DNA of 42,650 nt from Gemmatimonadota bacterium (GCA_009841165.1 VXMI01000121.1:1-42650), one strand, 5' to 3'; counted from the stretch's first letter, positions 25,707-34,995 are shown. The notes: generated by a model from the sequence alone, not told the origin. Numbers and translations: made by a program.

Positions 25707-27710
25707 CTAGCAGGTCAGGCAGCGGTGGCTGTTCGACGAACCCAGCTTCTCCAGCAGCGCCACGGTGGCCGGCCGCGGTGAGACCCGCTGCACCGGGCCG
25801 TTGGCCAGATCCGCCACGGTCTGTCCGCGGCGGCTGACCGCACGGATATCGGCGCCCTGCTCCACCAGGTAGATGATGAGCGCGTGGTCGCCGCGCGCGC
25901 CGGCGTGGTGCAGCGCGTTGTAGCCGTTGTGGTCGCGGGCGTTGATGTCGACGCCGAGCTCCTCCACCAGGAAGCGCACCGCCGGAAGCCAGCCGTCGGG
26001 CACGTGTCGATGCGCGTTGCCGGCGAAGCCTTCGCCGTAGCCGACACCCGAAGCAGCGTGGATGGGCCATACCCCGGGGCCTCCCGCCGGGACGGGCGGC
26101 AGTCCGGAAGCGTCGGGCGCGAGCGCGCGCAGCGAGTCGGCAACTTCCGAGGCCCGGATCAGATTCTGCCGGACTTCGTCGTCCAGGCCGGCGAGGACGT
26201 CGTCGGGGAAATCGCCCTGCTCTTCTTCCGGCAGGTCGTTGCGGACGGACTTGAGTAGGGTGACACGGGCGGAGTCGGCCAGTTCGGCGTAGGTGGAGTC
26301 CGAGGCCAACTGTGTCCGGTTCTGCTGCCTGAGGAACTCGTCGGTCGAGAGGCGGCGGCGGCGCGGCGGTGCCACGGTCGGGATGCCGGGGTCGGCCCCG
26401 TGCCGGACAAGCAGTTGCATCGCGGCGACGTCTGTCGCGTAGGCCGCGCGCCAGAAGGCGGTCGCGCCGTCGGTGTCTACGAGGCCGCAATTGCGGTTGC
26501 CGCACCCGCTGTATTCCATGTACCAGGGGTGAAGCGTGAGGCGTGCGTCCGGGTCGGCACCGGCCTCGAGCAGCGCCTCCATGACGTCGAGGTAGGTCGC
26601 CGTCTGCAGCCCCAGCTCCTGGGGCTGCGGGTAGCGGGTGCGGGGTTGCCAGCGGGCGTTGACCGCCCCCCAGAGCGGTGTCGCGCCGTTCAAAGCCGAG
26701 GCGATGTCGGGATCGGCGCCCCGCTCGATCAGGGTGAGCGCCAGGTCGAACTGGCCGTTGATCGTGGCCATCAGGAGGGGACTGGTGCCGTCGCTCGCCG
26801 ACACCCCATCGATGTCGGCGCCCCCGTCCAGGAGCGCGACCGCGGACTCGGCGTGTCCCTGGCGCACTGCGTGCAGCAGCGCAGTCAGGCCGCCCTTGGC
26901 CTGGACGCGTCTCGGTCTGAAGTCGTCTTCCTCTTCTTCTTCGGCGTCCTCGGGAAGTCCTTCCTCGTACACCTCGCGCGACGCTCGCACAGCCGTCTGG
27001 AACTCGGTGGGGGTCGGGGCCCGCGACCGGCCGGCCGTGAGCGCCTCGACCGCTTCGGTGCGGCGCCGGCCCGCGATCCGGTCGAGCTCCGAGAGCACCT
27101 GCAGGTCCTCCACCCTGCTGGTGATGTCGGGATCGGCGCCCGCGTCGAGGAGCGCGCGGACGGCGTCGGCGCGGTTCATCGAGGCCGCGAACATGAGCGG
27201 GGTCTGGCCCCACCCGTCCTCGCGCGCGTTGGGGTCGGCGCCGCGCTCCAGCAGCGCAGTGACGAGGGGCGCCGAGCCCGCGCTTGCGGCCAGGTGCAGC
27301 GGCGTGGTGCCGGTGCCGGGAGCGCGGGCCGTCGCGTCGGCACCCGCGTCGACGAGCATGAGTGCAACGGCGTCGCTTCCGGTGCGTGCCGCGATGTGCA
27401 GCGGCGTGTAGCCGCCGATCCGCGTAACGGGCTCGATCACCGCCCCCGCGTATAGCAGCATCTCGGCGAGGGCGGCGTCGCCGCGTTCGGCGGCCCAGTG
27501 CAGCGCGGTCATGCCGTCACCCTGCGCCGCGTTGACATCGGCGCCGCTGGCAAGGAGTGCGCGCACCGTGGCGATGTCGCCCTGCATCGCCGCGTCGGCG
27601 ACGGGGGAGTCCGCAAACCGCGGGGTGGCCGCGGTGAGGGCGCCGATCAGCGCCGCGGCACCGACGAGGCCAGCGGTCAGACGTGTTTGCCGAGCCGCCA
27701 TGGCGGTCAT
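25707..27710 (-). CDS. Secreted ankyrin-repeat protein
   Basis: A 667-residue protein with an N-terminal signal or membrane anchor (LTAGLVGAAALIGALTAATP). It has two sets of ankyrin repeats: residues about 35-200 (DGMTALHWAAERGDAALAEMLLYAG, GGYTPLHIAARTG, TTPLHLAASAG, QTPLMFAASMN) and about 250-640 (GLTALLHAVRQGHAESAVALLDGGADI through GYNALHHAGARGDHALIIYLVEQGADI). They are interrupted by an acidic stretch (EDAEEEEEDDF) and a longer non-repeat insert. It ends in HRCLTC. The start ATG 27710 overlaps the DUF1552 stop (ATGA); ATG 27701 is an alternative. The repeats suggest protein-protein binding, and the tight coupling suggests a scaffold or partner for the DUF1592/DUF1552 proteins. That role is inference. 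Confidence 0.85.
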   Translation of the reverse strand: MTAMAARQTRLTAGLVGAAALIGALTAATPRFADSPVADAAMQGDIATVRALLASGADVNAAQGDGMTALHWAAERGDAALAEMLLYAGAVIEPVTRIGGYTPLHIAARTGSDAVALMLVDAGADATARAPGTGTTPLHLAASAGSAPLVTALLERGADPNAREDGWGQTPLMFAASMNRADAVRALLDAGADPDITSRVEDLQVLSELDRIAGRRRTEAVEALTAGRSRAPTPTEFQTAVRASREVYEEGLPEDAEEEEEDDFRPRRVQAKGGLTALLHAVRQGHAESAVALLDGGADIDGVSASDGTSPLLMATINGQFDLALTLIERGADPDIASALNGATPLWGAVNARWQPRTRYPQPQELGLQTATYLDVMEALLEAGADPDARLTLHPWYMEYSGCGNRNCGLVDTDGATAFWRAAYATDVAAMQLLVRHGADPGIPTVAPPRRRRLSTDEFLRQQNRTQLASDSTYAELADSARVTLLKSVRNDLPEEEQGDFPDDVLAGLDDEVRQNLIRASEVADSLRALAPDASGLPPVPAGGPGVWPIHAASGVGYGEGFAGNAHRHVPDGWLPAVRFLVEELGVDINARDHNGYNALHHAGARGDHALIIYLVEQGADIRAVSRRGQTVADLANGPVQRVSPRPATVALLEKLGSSNSHRCLTC

Positions 27711-29119
27711 CCCTGCGTCGCCGTGGAAGATCCCGAGACGAGGGAGAATTCGCCCGTGCTGTCGCCGAAGCTCTCCATCTCCATCCCCATTCCGTTGAGA
27801 GCCCACAGCATGGCGTTGGCCATGGGCGTGGCATCGGGCGCCTCGAGGTGCAGGTTCCCCTCCAGCAGGCCGTTGGCGCCGCCCAGGAGGATCAGCGGAC
27901 AGCGGCGGTGGTTGTGCAGGTTGGCGTCGGCCATCGGCGAGCCCCACATGACCATGGTCCTGTCGAGGAGGCTGGCATCGCCCTCCATGCTGTTCTGGAG
28001 CTTCTCGAGGAAGTAGGGCAGCTGTCCGACGCGGAACTGGCAGATCCTGTTGAACTCGAGGATCGCCTCCTCGCGCCCGCCGTGGTGCGAGGCGGGGTGG
28101 AAGGGACGATTCGAGCCGCTCTCGGGGAAGACGCGGTTGTCGGCGTCGCGGCCCGTCTTGAAGGAGATGATCCGCGTCATGTTGGTCTCGAGCGCCAGAA
28201 CCTGCAGGTCGAACATGAGGCGCATGTGCTCGGTGAACGAGTCCGGCACGCCGGCGGGCGCTTCCGGCAGTTCGCGCTCCTCACCGCTGGTGTTGCGCGA
28301 CTCGATCGCGGCGATCCGGCGCTCGATCTCGCGCACGTTGTCGAGGTAGCGGTCCATGCGGAGCCGGTCGGTCGCTCCCAGTTCGCGCTTGAGAGCGGAG
28401 ATCTCGCCGGCCATCCAGTCGAGGATGCTCTTGCGCGACGCCCGCCGCGCGGCCCGCTCCTCGGGCGTGCCCCCCGCTCCGAAGAGCATGTCGAAGGCGA
28501 CGCGCGGGTCGCGGATCATGGGCAGCGGCTCGTTGGGAGACGCCCAGCTGATCGTGTCGGTGTAGGCGCAGGAGTAGTTGTAGGTGCAGCCGCCGGCATG
28601 GTCGAGGTTCTCGATGCAGAACTGCATGGAGGGGAGCGGCGTGTCCTGGCCGAAGCGTTGTGCGTACATCTGGTCGAGCGAAGTGCCTACCCAGATGTCC
28701 GAGCCCTGGGTCTGCCTGGGGTGGGACTGGGTGAGGAAGACCGCACTGGAGCGGAAGTGGTCGCCGCCGATCTCGGGCGTCGAGAAGGCTTCCGCCATGC
28801 GGCAGTCGGTGTTGCTGACGATGGTGAGCTGGTCCTGGAAGGGCTTGAGCGAGGTGAGCGCGCTCTCGGGCAGGATCTCGAAGTCCTTGCCGGTGGTGGA
28901 CGGCGCGTAGAGGTGCTGGGTCGCGCCCCACTCGTTGCAGCCCGCCAGACCGTGGACTTCCTCGATGCACACGAGGCGGGTCGGGCCCTCATCGGCGCGC
29001 GTGTGGGCGCGCAGGCGCCCGGCGGGGATCATGGCGTCGAGCAGCGGTAGCGCGGCGGTGGCGCCGAGGCCTCTCAGGAAGGTGCGGCGCGGGATGTGGG
29101 TGCCGGTGATGAAGTGCAT
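27707..29119 (-). CDS. DUF1552 family protein with Tat signal
   Basis: A 470-residue protein starting with a twin-arginine signal (IPRRTFLRGLGATAALPLLDAM), so probably folded, perhaps with cofactor, before export. The body matches DUF1552, a group found next to DUF1592 proteins in Planctomycetota, Acidobacteriota and Gemmatimonadota: SSAVFLTQSHPRQ, WVGTSLDQMYAQ, CTYNYSCAYTDTISW, DPRVAFDMLFG, RKSILDWMAGEI, FKTGRDADNRVFPE, PFHPASHHGG and MVMWGSPMADANLHNH. Function is unknown. Its AAGGAG Shine-Dalgarno (forward 29131-29136) overlaps the DUF1592 stop, and its own stop overlaps the ankyrin start, so the three genes form a tightly coupled unit. Confidence 0.88.
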   Translation of the reverse strand: MHFITGTHIPRRTFLRGLGATAALPLLDAMIPAGRLRAHTRADEGPTRLVCIEEVHGLAGCNEWGATQHLYAPSTTGKDFEILPESALTSLKPFQDQLTIVSNTDCRMAEAFSTPEIGGDHFRSSAVFLTQSHPRQTQGSDIWVGTSLDQMYAQRFGQDTPLPSMQFCIENLDHAGGCTYNYSCAYTDTISWASPNEPLPMIRDPRVAFDMLFGAGGTPEERAARRASRKSILDWMAGEISALKRELGATDRLRMDRYLDNVREIERRIAAIESRNTSGEERELPEAPAGVPDSFTEHMRLMFDLQVLALETNMTRIISFKTGRDADNRVFPESGSNRPFHPASHHGGREEAILEFNRICQFRVGQLPYFLEKLQNSMEGDASLLDRTMVMWGSPMADANLHNHRRCPLILLGGANGLLEGNLHLEAPDATPMANAMLWALNGMGMEMESFGDSTGEFSLVSGSSTATQG

Positions 29120-29134
29120 CGTCGTCAGTTCTCC

Positions 29135-31654
29135 TTATTGCGTATCCCGGGACGGCTCGGTCCCGGTTCCGGCCTGATCCTCGGCGGCGGCCAGGGGGGC
29201 TCTCTTCATTCTGAATGCATCGCTCTTCACCACGCCGAGCACGAGGGAAGAGACGTTGTAGTCGTCGGCTTCCGCCTGCCACACGATCTCTCGCACGGCG
29301 GGCTGGTCGTAGTACTCGACCCGGCGGCCCAGCGCGTAGGCCATGAGGTTTTCGGTGAAGGTGCGCACCAGGGGCAACGGGCGCTTCAGCAGCGCGCTTG
29401 AGAGCTGCGCGGGGGTCTGCACCGGCGTCCCGTCGTAGAAGTCGCCGCGCGTGTCCAGCGGCATCCCGTTCTCGAGCGAACGCCATTTTCCGGTCACGTC
29501 GAAGTTGTCGAGCGCCAGGCCGATCGGGTCCATGAAGCGGTGGCAGGATGCGCACTGCGGGCTCTCGCGATGGATCTCCATGCGTTCGCGCGTGGTCAGC
29601 ATGCGGCCGTCGCGCGAGGACTCGGTCTCTTCGAGATCCGGAATGCCGGGCGGGGGCGGGGGCGGGGGGGTGCCCAGCAGCACCTCCATGACCCACTTGC
29701 CGCGCAGTACCGGAGAGGTGCGATTGGCCAGCGAGGTAAGCACCAGCACGCTGCCGTGGCCCAGCAGTCCGACGCGCCGGTCGTCGGGATAGTCGACTTT
29801 GCGAAGATACGAGCCGGCCACAGGCGGGAAACCGTAGTGCGTGGCAAGCCGCTCGTTCACGAAGGTGTAGTCGGCGCGGAACAGGTCCAGGATGCTGGCG
29901 TCCTCCGCGACGAGGTGGTTGAAGAAGGTCTCCGTCTCCAGCCGCATCGCATCGGCGAGCATCTCGTCGAAGTTCGGGAAGAAATTGGGATCGGGACGGA
30001 CCTTGTAGAGGTCCTGCAATCGAAGCCACTGACCGGCGAAGCGGGTGCCGAGTGCCCGGGCACGGGGGTGCTCCAGCATGCGCAGCGCCTGGCGTTCAAG
30101 CTCTTCGACATCGTGCAGGCCTTCGTCGGCCGCAGCCGCGAGGAGCGTCCCGTCGGGCGGGGCGCCCCAGAGGAAGAAGGAAAGCCGGGATGCGAGGTCG
30201 ACGCTCGAGATGGGGTACACCTCGCCCGGGCCCACACCCTCCGGCTCACGCTCGGTCCGGAACACGAAGCGGGGGCTGGCGAGCACCGCCTCCAGCGCCA
30301 TGCGGATCCCGGTCTCGAAACCGTCCAGCTCGGCGCCGTTCGCGTAGAACGCCATGAGGCCGTCGATGTCCGCAGGGCTCGCCGGACGTCGGTAGGCGCG
30401 GTTCGTGAGCGCTTCGATGATCCTGCGGGCACACGGCAGTTCTTCCGCCGCCGACGTCGGGCGGCAGACGAAGATGCGCTGCCGCGCCGGATTGTCCGAG
30501 ACCCCGGTCACCTCGTACGGGCCTCCGACAATCAGTTCGCGCACGTGCGGCAGGGTGGTGATGCCGCCTCCACCCGATCCGCCGCCGGCCATCGACCAGT
30601 CGTGGGGTCGGATCAGGTCCTCGTAGGGGCCGTCGAAGCCGCGGATGAACGCCGCCGAGACCTTTCGCTGGCCGGCGCGCACGAAGATTCGCCCGGTACT
30701 GATCGGAGCCGCACCGCGCCCGTCGGCACCCGCCCCCGTGCGCGCGTGATGCAGCAGGGCCACGCTTTCGCCGTCGATCGAAATGTCGATGTCCTCGAAA
30801 CGGGTGTTGGAGCCGGAGGAGAATCCGAGCTCGAACACGTATTCGCCGTCGGCGGGGAACACGTGCTCGACAACGACGCCGCCCCGGGTTCCGTAGGGCG
30901 TCCCCTCGACGTGGTCCCAAGGGTGCTGCGACGTGTATTCGGACACCTTGTAGGATCGGTCGACCGCCGGAGCCGTCCGGTCGCCGACCGCCCAGCGGCT
31001 GATGTCGGCAGCTGCGTTCAGGTAGGCCTCCACGAGGGTAGGCGACATCGCCTGCACATCGGCGATGTTGTCGAAGTTGGCGCTCATCTGGTCGAGCGGC
31101 AGCCAGTCGCCCGCGTCGACGGTGAGACCGAGGAGGTCGTGGACCGCCCTCTCGTACTCGGCGCGGTTGAGCCGCTGGAAGGTTCGTTCGCCGGGTTCAG
31201 GATGCCCGGCCGCTGCACCGTCGAGGATCTCTTCGAGCCGCTCCACCAGGGCATTGAGCGTGTCGCCTGCGGGTCTCCGCGTTCCCGGCGGCGGCATCAT
31301 CCCCGCGCGCAGCTTCCTCACCATGCGTTCGGCGGTGTCGGCGTTGCGGTCCGCTTCCTCCACCACGAAGCCTTCCAGCGAGAGGTTGCCGGTCATGCGG
31401 CGCTCGTTGTGGCAGCGCACGCAGACCTGCTGAACGACCTCGGTCTCGGTGGAGATGGCACGAGCCGGTGCTTCCGTACGGGTCGGTGCGGGACGAATTG
31501 CCAGAGGCCGCGAAGCGGTGTGCGGGGCGGGTGCAGCGGCGACGGCGGCCGATGCTGCCGCCGGTTCCTGCCACGGGGGAGCGGGGGCGCCGCGGGGGCC
31601 CGTCCAGACCACCAGCGCGCCCAGGGCCAGCAGTGGAACACCGAGTGATTTCAT
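29135..31654 (-). CDS. DUF1592 (DUF1587/1592/1588/1585) cytochrome-like protein
   Basis: An 839-residue exported protein (signal peptide MKSLGVPLLALGALVVW). It has a c-type haem motif near the N-terminus (CVRCH, Cys78-Cys81-His82) and the planctomycete-type domain series: DUF1587 with RLNRAEYERAVHDLLGL, a carbohydrate-binding-like insert (EYVFELGFSSGSNTRFEDIDISIDG), DUF1595 (RAYRRPASPADIDGLMAFY), DUF1592 (SRLSFFLWGAPPDGTL... YTFVNERLATHYG), DUF1588 (RTSPVLRGKWVMEVLLG with a proline run, then a second haem-like CASCH) and DUF1585 (YALGRRVEYYDQPAVREIV). The family function is unproven; redox or polymer breakdown at the cell surface is suggested. ATG 31654 was preferred over GTG 31684 because the signal peptide begins there. 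Confidence 0.88.
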   Translation of the reverse strand: MKSLGVPLLALGALVVWTGPRGAPAPPWQEPAAASAAVAAAPAPHTASRPLAIRPAPTRTEAPARAISTETEVVQQVCVRCHNERRMTGNLSLEGFVVEEADRNADTAERMVRKLRAGMMPPPGTRRPAGDTLNALVERLEEILDGAAAGHPEPGERTFQRLNRAEYERAVHDLLGLTVDAGDWLPLDQMSANFDNIADVQAMSPTLVEAYLNAAADISRWAVGDRTAPAVDRSYKVSEYTSQHPWDHVEGTPYGTRGGVVVEHVFPADGEYVFELGFSSGSNTRFEDIDISIDGESVALLHHARTGAGADGRGAAPISTGRIFVRAGQRKVSAAFIRGFDGPYEDLIRPHDWSMAGGGSGGGGITTLPHVRELIVGGPYEVTGVSDNPARQRIFVCRPTSAAEELPCARRIIEALTNRAYRRPASPADIDGLMAFYANGAELDGFETGIRMALEAVLASPRFVFRTEREPEGVGPGEVYPISSVDLASRLSFFLWGAPPDGTLLAAAADEGLHDVEELERQALRMLEHPRARALGTRFAGQWLRLQDLYKVRPDPNFFPNFDEMLADAMRLETETFFNHLVAEDASILDLFRADYTFVNERLATHYGFPPVAGSYLRKVDYPDDRRVGLLGHGSVLVLTSLANRTSPVLRGKWVMEVLLGTPPPPPPPGIPDLEETESSRDGRMLTTRERMEIHRESPQCASCHRFMDPIGLALDNFDVTGKWRSLENGMPLDTRGDFYDGTPVQTPAQLSSALLKRPLPLVRTFTENLMAYALGRRVEYYDQPAVREIVWQAEADDYNVSSLVLGVVKSDAFRMKRAPLAAAEDQAGTGTEPSRDTQ

Positions 31655-31692
31655 GCGTTCGGTTCCAGAAAAGTGCAGCCACACGCTTTTTC

Positions 31693-31722
31693 AGGGTAGC
31701 GATTGTGGCATGGAGTGTGCAA
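31693..31722 (-). promoter_or_regulatory. Weak candidate promoter for the DUF1592-DUF1552-ankyrin unit
   Basis: On the minus strand TTGCAC (31722-31717) is followed after 18 bases by TACCCT (31698-31693), which fits a TANNNT-type -10 of GC-rich genomes. A start near 31686 would give a leader of about 32 bases before ATG 31654. The match is weak and could be chance. Confidence 0.25.
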
Positions 31723-31724
31723 GT

Positions 31725-31758
31725 AGCGCGCGCGGGGTTGTGCGGAAGCGCGCGCGGG
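31725..31758 (+). repeat. Two 12-base direct repeats in a divergent intergenic region
   Basis: AGCGCGCGCGGG occurs at 31725-31736 and 31747-31758, 22 bases apart from start to start, about two helical turns. It lies in the 176-base gap between the divergent DUF1592 gene and the three-domain fusion gene. The spacing would suit a regulator binding site on one face of DNA, but alternating GC sequence is common in this genome. Confidence 0.4.
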
Positions 31759-31830
31759 AATCTGTTTAGCCCGCCGGGCCCGGTTCGTGGCCCGCCGTGC
31801 CGGGTTCCAAGTCCCTCCAATGGAAGACGA

Positions 31831-34800
31831 ATGACGACACCAGTTTCCGGAACTCTTTCCCGCACCGCGGGCCGGGGTGTTGCCCTCGCCTCGGACATCG
31901 CCGGCGAAGTGTTCGGCTTTCAGGGAGAAGCCACTGCCCTGCCCGGCGAGTTCGACCTGAACTTTCACCTTGCCGGAACGGGCGGCGATATCGTCCTGAA
32001 GCTCAGTCCCGAATCGCGGCGACCGGTGCTCGATCTCGTCGCGGGAAGCCTGCGGCACCTCGAAGGCGCGCGGCTCCCGGCTGCGATCCCGCGACTGGTG
32101 CCGCCCGTGCACCGCGGCGACGGCTCCGACCTGGTCGCGCACGTCGACTTCGACGGCAACCCTCACGTCGCCTGCGCGGTCACCTACGTGCACGGCATGC
32201 CGCTCGCCGACCTGCATCCCCGCTCGATGCCGGTGCTGGAGGAGCTTGGGACTCTGCTCGCGCAGCTCGACCTGGCGCTCGACGGCTTCGGCCACCCCCA
32301 GCTCGACCGCGAGTTCCCGTGGAGGATGGAAACCGCGCCCGATACCATCCGCGCGCGTCTCGACGACCTGACGCAAGGCCGGGATCTGGTAGCGGCCACC
32401 GTGGCCCGCGCGCTGAGCCGCCTGGAGCCGGTGCGGGACGGGTTGCCCGCGTGCGTCATCCACAACGACGCGAACGACTACAACGTGATGGTGATGCCAT
32501 CTCTGCACGGCGCGCGCCTCTCGGGGCTGATCGACTTCGGGGACGTGGCGCACGGCTGGCGCGTGACCGAGGTGGCGGTGGCGGCGACCTACGCCATGAT
32601 GGGACTGCCCGATCCGTTCGAGGCGGCCTGCGCGATCGCGGGCGGCTACTCGTCCGTGCTGCAGCTCGAGGAGGCCGAATGCGCCGTGATCGTCCCCATG
32701 GTCGCGCTGAGGGCCTGCCTCTCGGTGTGCATCCAGGCGCGCGAAATGGCCCTCCAGCCGGACAACGCCTACCTGGCAGTGAGCCAGGAGGGGGCGTGGC
32801 AGCTCCTCGACGTGCTCGCGCGTGCCGACTGGAGGATCGCCGAGTTCCGCGTCAGGGAAGCGTGCGGCCTGAGCCCGAACCCCCGCCTGAAGACGATCGT
32901 GTCGTGGGCGGGACAGGCCGAACCGCGCGCCCCGGTCATGTCCCCGGAAGTGCTGGCGCACCCCCACACCCTCGATTTCTCGGTGGGAAGCCCGGAGCTG
33001 CCGCACCCGGACGACGGCCCCTTCGACCGGCTGGTCGCGGACCGGATCGGCACCGCCGGAGCGACCGTCGGGGTGGGACGCTACGGTGAGGCCCGGCTGG
33101 TATACAGCGCCCCCGCCTTCCGCTCACCCGGCAACGCCGGCGACGAGGCCCGCACCATCCACCTGGGCCTCGACCTCTTCGCGCCGGCCGGCGCCCCCGT
33201 CCTCAGCCCCCTTCCCGGAACGGTCGTCTCGGTCGTCGACAACGGCACCCCCGGCGACTACGGCCCCACGGTGATCCTGCGCCATACGACCCCGGACGGC
33301 ACCGGCTTCCACACCCTGCACGGCCACCTCGACCGCGCCACCCTCGACCACCTCGAGCCCGGCGCCCCCGTCGACGCCGGCGACCTGATCGGCTGGCTCG
33401 GCGACGCGGACGTCAACGGGGGCTGGTCGCCCCACCTGCACCTCCAGATCATCGCGCTCGACCCCCTGCACGACGACGGCCAGCAGGTCGCCGAGCCCGG
33501 CAACTACCCCGGGGTCGCGTTGCAACGCCTCCGCACGGTCTGGGAGGCCGTGCTGCCCGACCCCACAGCCATCGCGGGGCTGCCCGCCGCGACCGTCACG
33601 GCGGTGGCCCCCGCCGCCCAGCCCGTCTTGCGAAAACGCGATCTAACCGCAAAGCGCAAGACGGTTCTCGGTTCGTCGCTGAGTCTGTCTTACGACGACC
33701 CCATACACGTCGTGCAGGGATGGGGCGCCTGGCTGTACGACGATGCGGGCCGTGCCTACCTCGACACCGTCAACAACGTGCCGCACGTGGGACACGCGAA
33801 CGCCCGCGTGGCCGACGCGATCGCGCGGCAGTCGCGCATCCTCAATACCAACACCCGCTACCTGCACTCTGAGATCACCGCGCTGGCCGATGAGCTCCTC
33901 GCGCACCTCCCCGCTCCCCTGGAAGTCGTGTTCCTGGTGTGCTCGGGGAGCGAGGCCAACGAACTGGCGCTGCGGATGGCCCGCTGCCATACCGGACGCG
34001 ACGGCGTCGTCTGCCTGGAGGGCGGCTACCACGGCAACACCGGCGGCCTGGTCGAGGTCAGCCAGTACAAGTTCGACGGCCCGGGGGGCGCGGGCGCGGG
34101 TCCTCGGGTCGCGGTGGCCGCCATGCCCGACACCTACCGGGGCCGCTTCCGGCGCGGCCAGGGGATGTCCGACGCCGAACTGGGCGCATGCTACGCAGAC
34201 GAGGTCGGGCAGGCGGCGGCGCGGCTGGCGGGCGGCCCCGGCGTGGCGGCCTTGATTGCCGAGCCGATCCTCAGCTGCGGTGGCCAGATCGAACCGCCTC
34301 CGGGCTACCTGCGCGCGGCCTTCGAGCATGTGCGTGCGGCGGGCGCAGTCTGCATCGCCGACGAAGTCCAGGTCGGCTTCGGACGCGTGGGCGACGCCTT
34401 CTGGGCCTTCGAGCTGCAGGGCGTCGTGCCCGACATCGTCACTCTGGGCAAGCCCTTCGGGAACGGCCATCCCGTCGCGGCCGTGGTCACGACCCGCGAG
34501 GTCGCCGACTCCTTCGCGAACGGGATGGAGTACTTCAGCACCTTCGGGGGCAATCCCGTTTCGTGCGCGGCGGCGCGGGCGGTTCTGGCCGAGATCCGCG
34601 ACCGGGGGCTGCAAAACCATGCACGGGAGGTCGGCAACGGGCTGCTGAGGGAGCTGCGCGCGCTGGCGAAGCGCCACCCGGTCGTCGGCGACGTGCGGGG
34701 GCGCGGGCTGTTCCTCGGCATCGAGCTGGTGCGCGACCGCGAGACACGGGAGCCGTTCGCCGAAGCGTGCAGCTACCTGGTCAACCGGGCGCGCGAGCGG

Positions 34801-34938
34801 GCGGTGTTGCTGAGCGCGGACGGCTCGGACCACAACGTGATCAAGATCAAGCCTCCCCTGGTGTTTGAAGAGGGCGACGCGGCCCTTCTGGTGGAGACGC
34901 TGGACACGCTACTGGGCGAATCCGCGCTGCGCGAGTAG
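31831..34938 (+). CDS. Three-domain fusion: APH-type kinase, M23 peptidase-like domain, class III PLP phospho-lyase/aminotransferase
   Basis: A 1,035-residue protein without signal peptide. Residues 1 to about 370 are an aminoglycoside-phosphotransferase/choline-kinase-type kinase (VIHNDANDYNVMV: His211, Asp213, Asn218; then LIDFGD). Residues about 420-560 are an M23/LytM domain with an intact zinc set: HLGLDLFAPAGAPV (His444, Asp448), LHGHLD and PHLHLQ (His535, His537). Residues about 590-1030 are a class III PLP enzyme: CSGSEANELALRMAR, GGYHGNT, DEVQVGFGRVG and cofactor Lys874 in LGKPFGNGHP, a motif like the AGXT2L/phospho-lyase branch. In animals, hydroxylysine kinase (APH family) and phosphohydroxylysine phospho-lyase (class III family) act in sequence. 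A kinase plus phospho-lyase in one chain suggests breakdown of hydroxylysine, ethanolamine or a similar amino alcohol. This is inference, and the M23 role is unclear. Confidence 0.85.
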   Translation: MTTPVSGTLSRTAGRGVALASDIAGEVFGFQGEATALPGEFDLNFHLAGTGGDIVLKLSPESRRPVLDLVAGSLRHLEGARLPAAIPRLVPPVHRGDGSDLVAHVDFDGNPHVACAVTYVHGMPLADLHPRSMPVLEELGTLLAQLDLALDGFGHPQLDREFPWRMETAPDTIRARLDDLTQGRDLVAATVARALSRLEPVRDGLPACVIHNDANDYNVMVMPSLHGARLSGLIDFGDVAHGWRVTEVAVAATYAMMGLPDPFEAACAIAGGYSSVLQLEEAECAVIVPMVALRACLSVCIQAREMALQPDNAYLAVSQEGAWQLLDVLARADWRIAEFRVREACGLSPNPRLKTIVSWAGQAEPRAPVMSPEVLAHPHTLDFSVGSPELPHPDDGPFDRLVADRIGTAGATVGVGRYGEARLVYSAPAFRSPGNAGDEARTIHLGLDLFAPAGAPVLSPLPGTVVSVVDNGTPGDYGPTVILRHTTPDGTGFHTLHGHLDRATLDHLEPGAPVDAGDLIGWLGDADVNGGWSPHLHLQIIALDPLHDDGQQVAEPGNYPGVALQRLRTVWEAVLPDPTAIAGLPAATVTAVAPAAQPVLRKRDLTAKRKTVLGSSLSLSYDDPIHVVQGWGAWLYDDAGRAYLDTVNNVPHVGHANARVADAIARQSRILNTNTRYLHSEITALADELLAHLPAPLEVVFLVCSGSEANELALRMARCHTGRDGVVCLEGGYHGNTGGLVEVSQYKFDGPGGAGAGPRVAVAAMPDTYRGRFRRGQGMSDAELGACYADEVGQAAARLAGGPGVAALIAEPILSCGGQIEPPPGYLRAAFEHVRAAGAVCIADEVQVGFGRVGDAFWAFELQGVVPDIVTLGKPFGNGHPVAAVVTTREVADSFANGMEYFSTFGGNPVSCAAARAVLAEIRDRGLQNHAREVGNGLLRELRALAKRHPVVGDVRGRGLFLGIELVRDRETREPFAEACSYLVNRARERAVLLSADGSDHNVIKIKPPLVFEEGDAALLVETLDTLLGESALRE

Positions 34939-34995
34939 AGGGTCGGCACCTCGGGCGCGGGAACGCCGCCCGTGCGTGGCCGCGGCCGCCGCGCT

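Noticed and set aside
29648-29670. G-run array (GGG-C-GGGGG-C-GGGGG-C-GGGGGGG) that could form a G-quadruplex
   Set aside because: It encodes the proline run of the DUF1588 region (GTPPPPPPPG), which is typical of this protein family, so codon content explains it.
34939-34995. GC palindrome GGCCGCGGCC between the convergent fusion gene and pdxH as a bidirectional terminator
   Set aside because: The stem is short and there is no T tract on either side; I could not support it beyond base composition.
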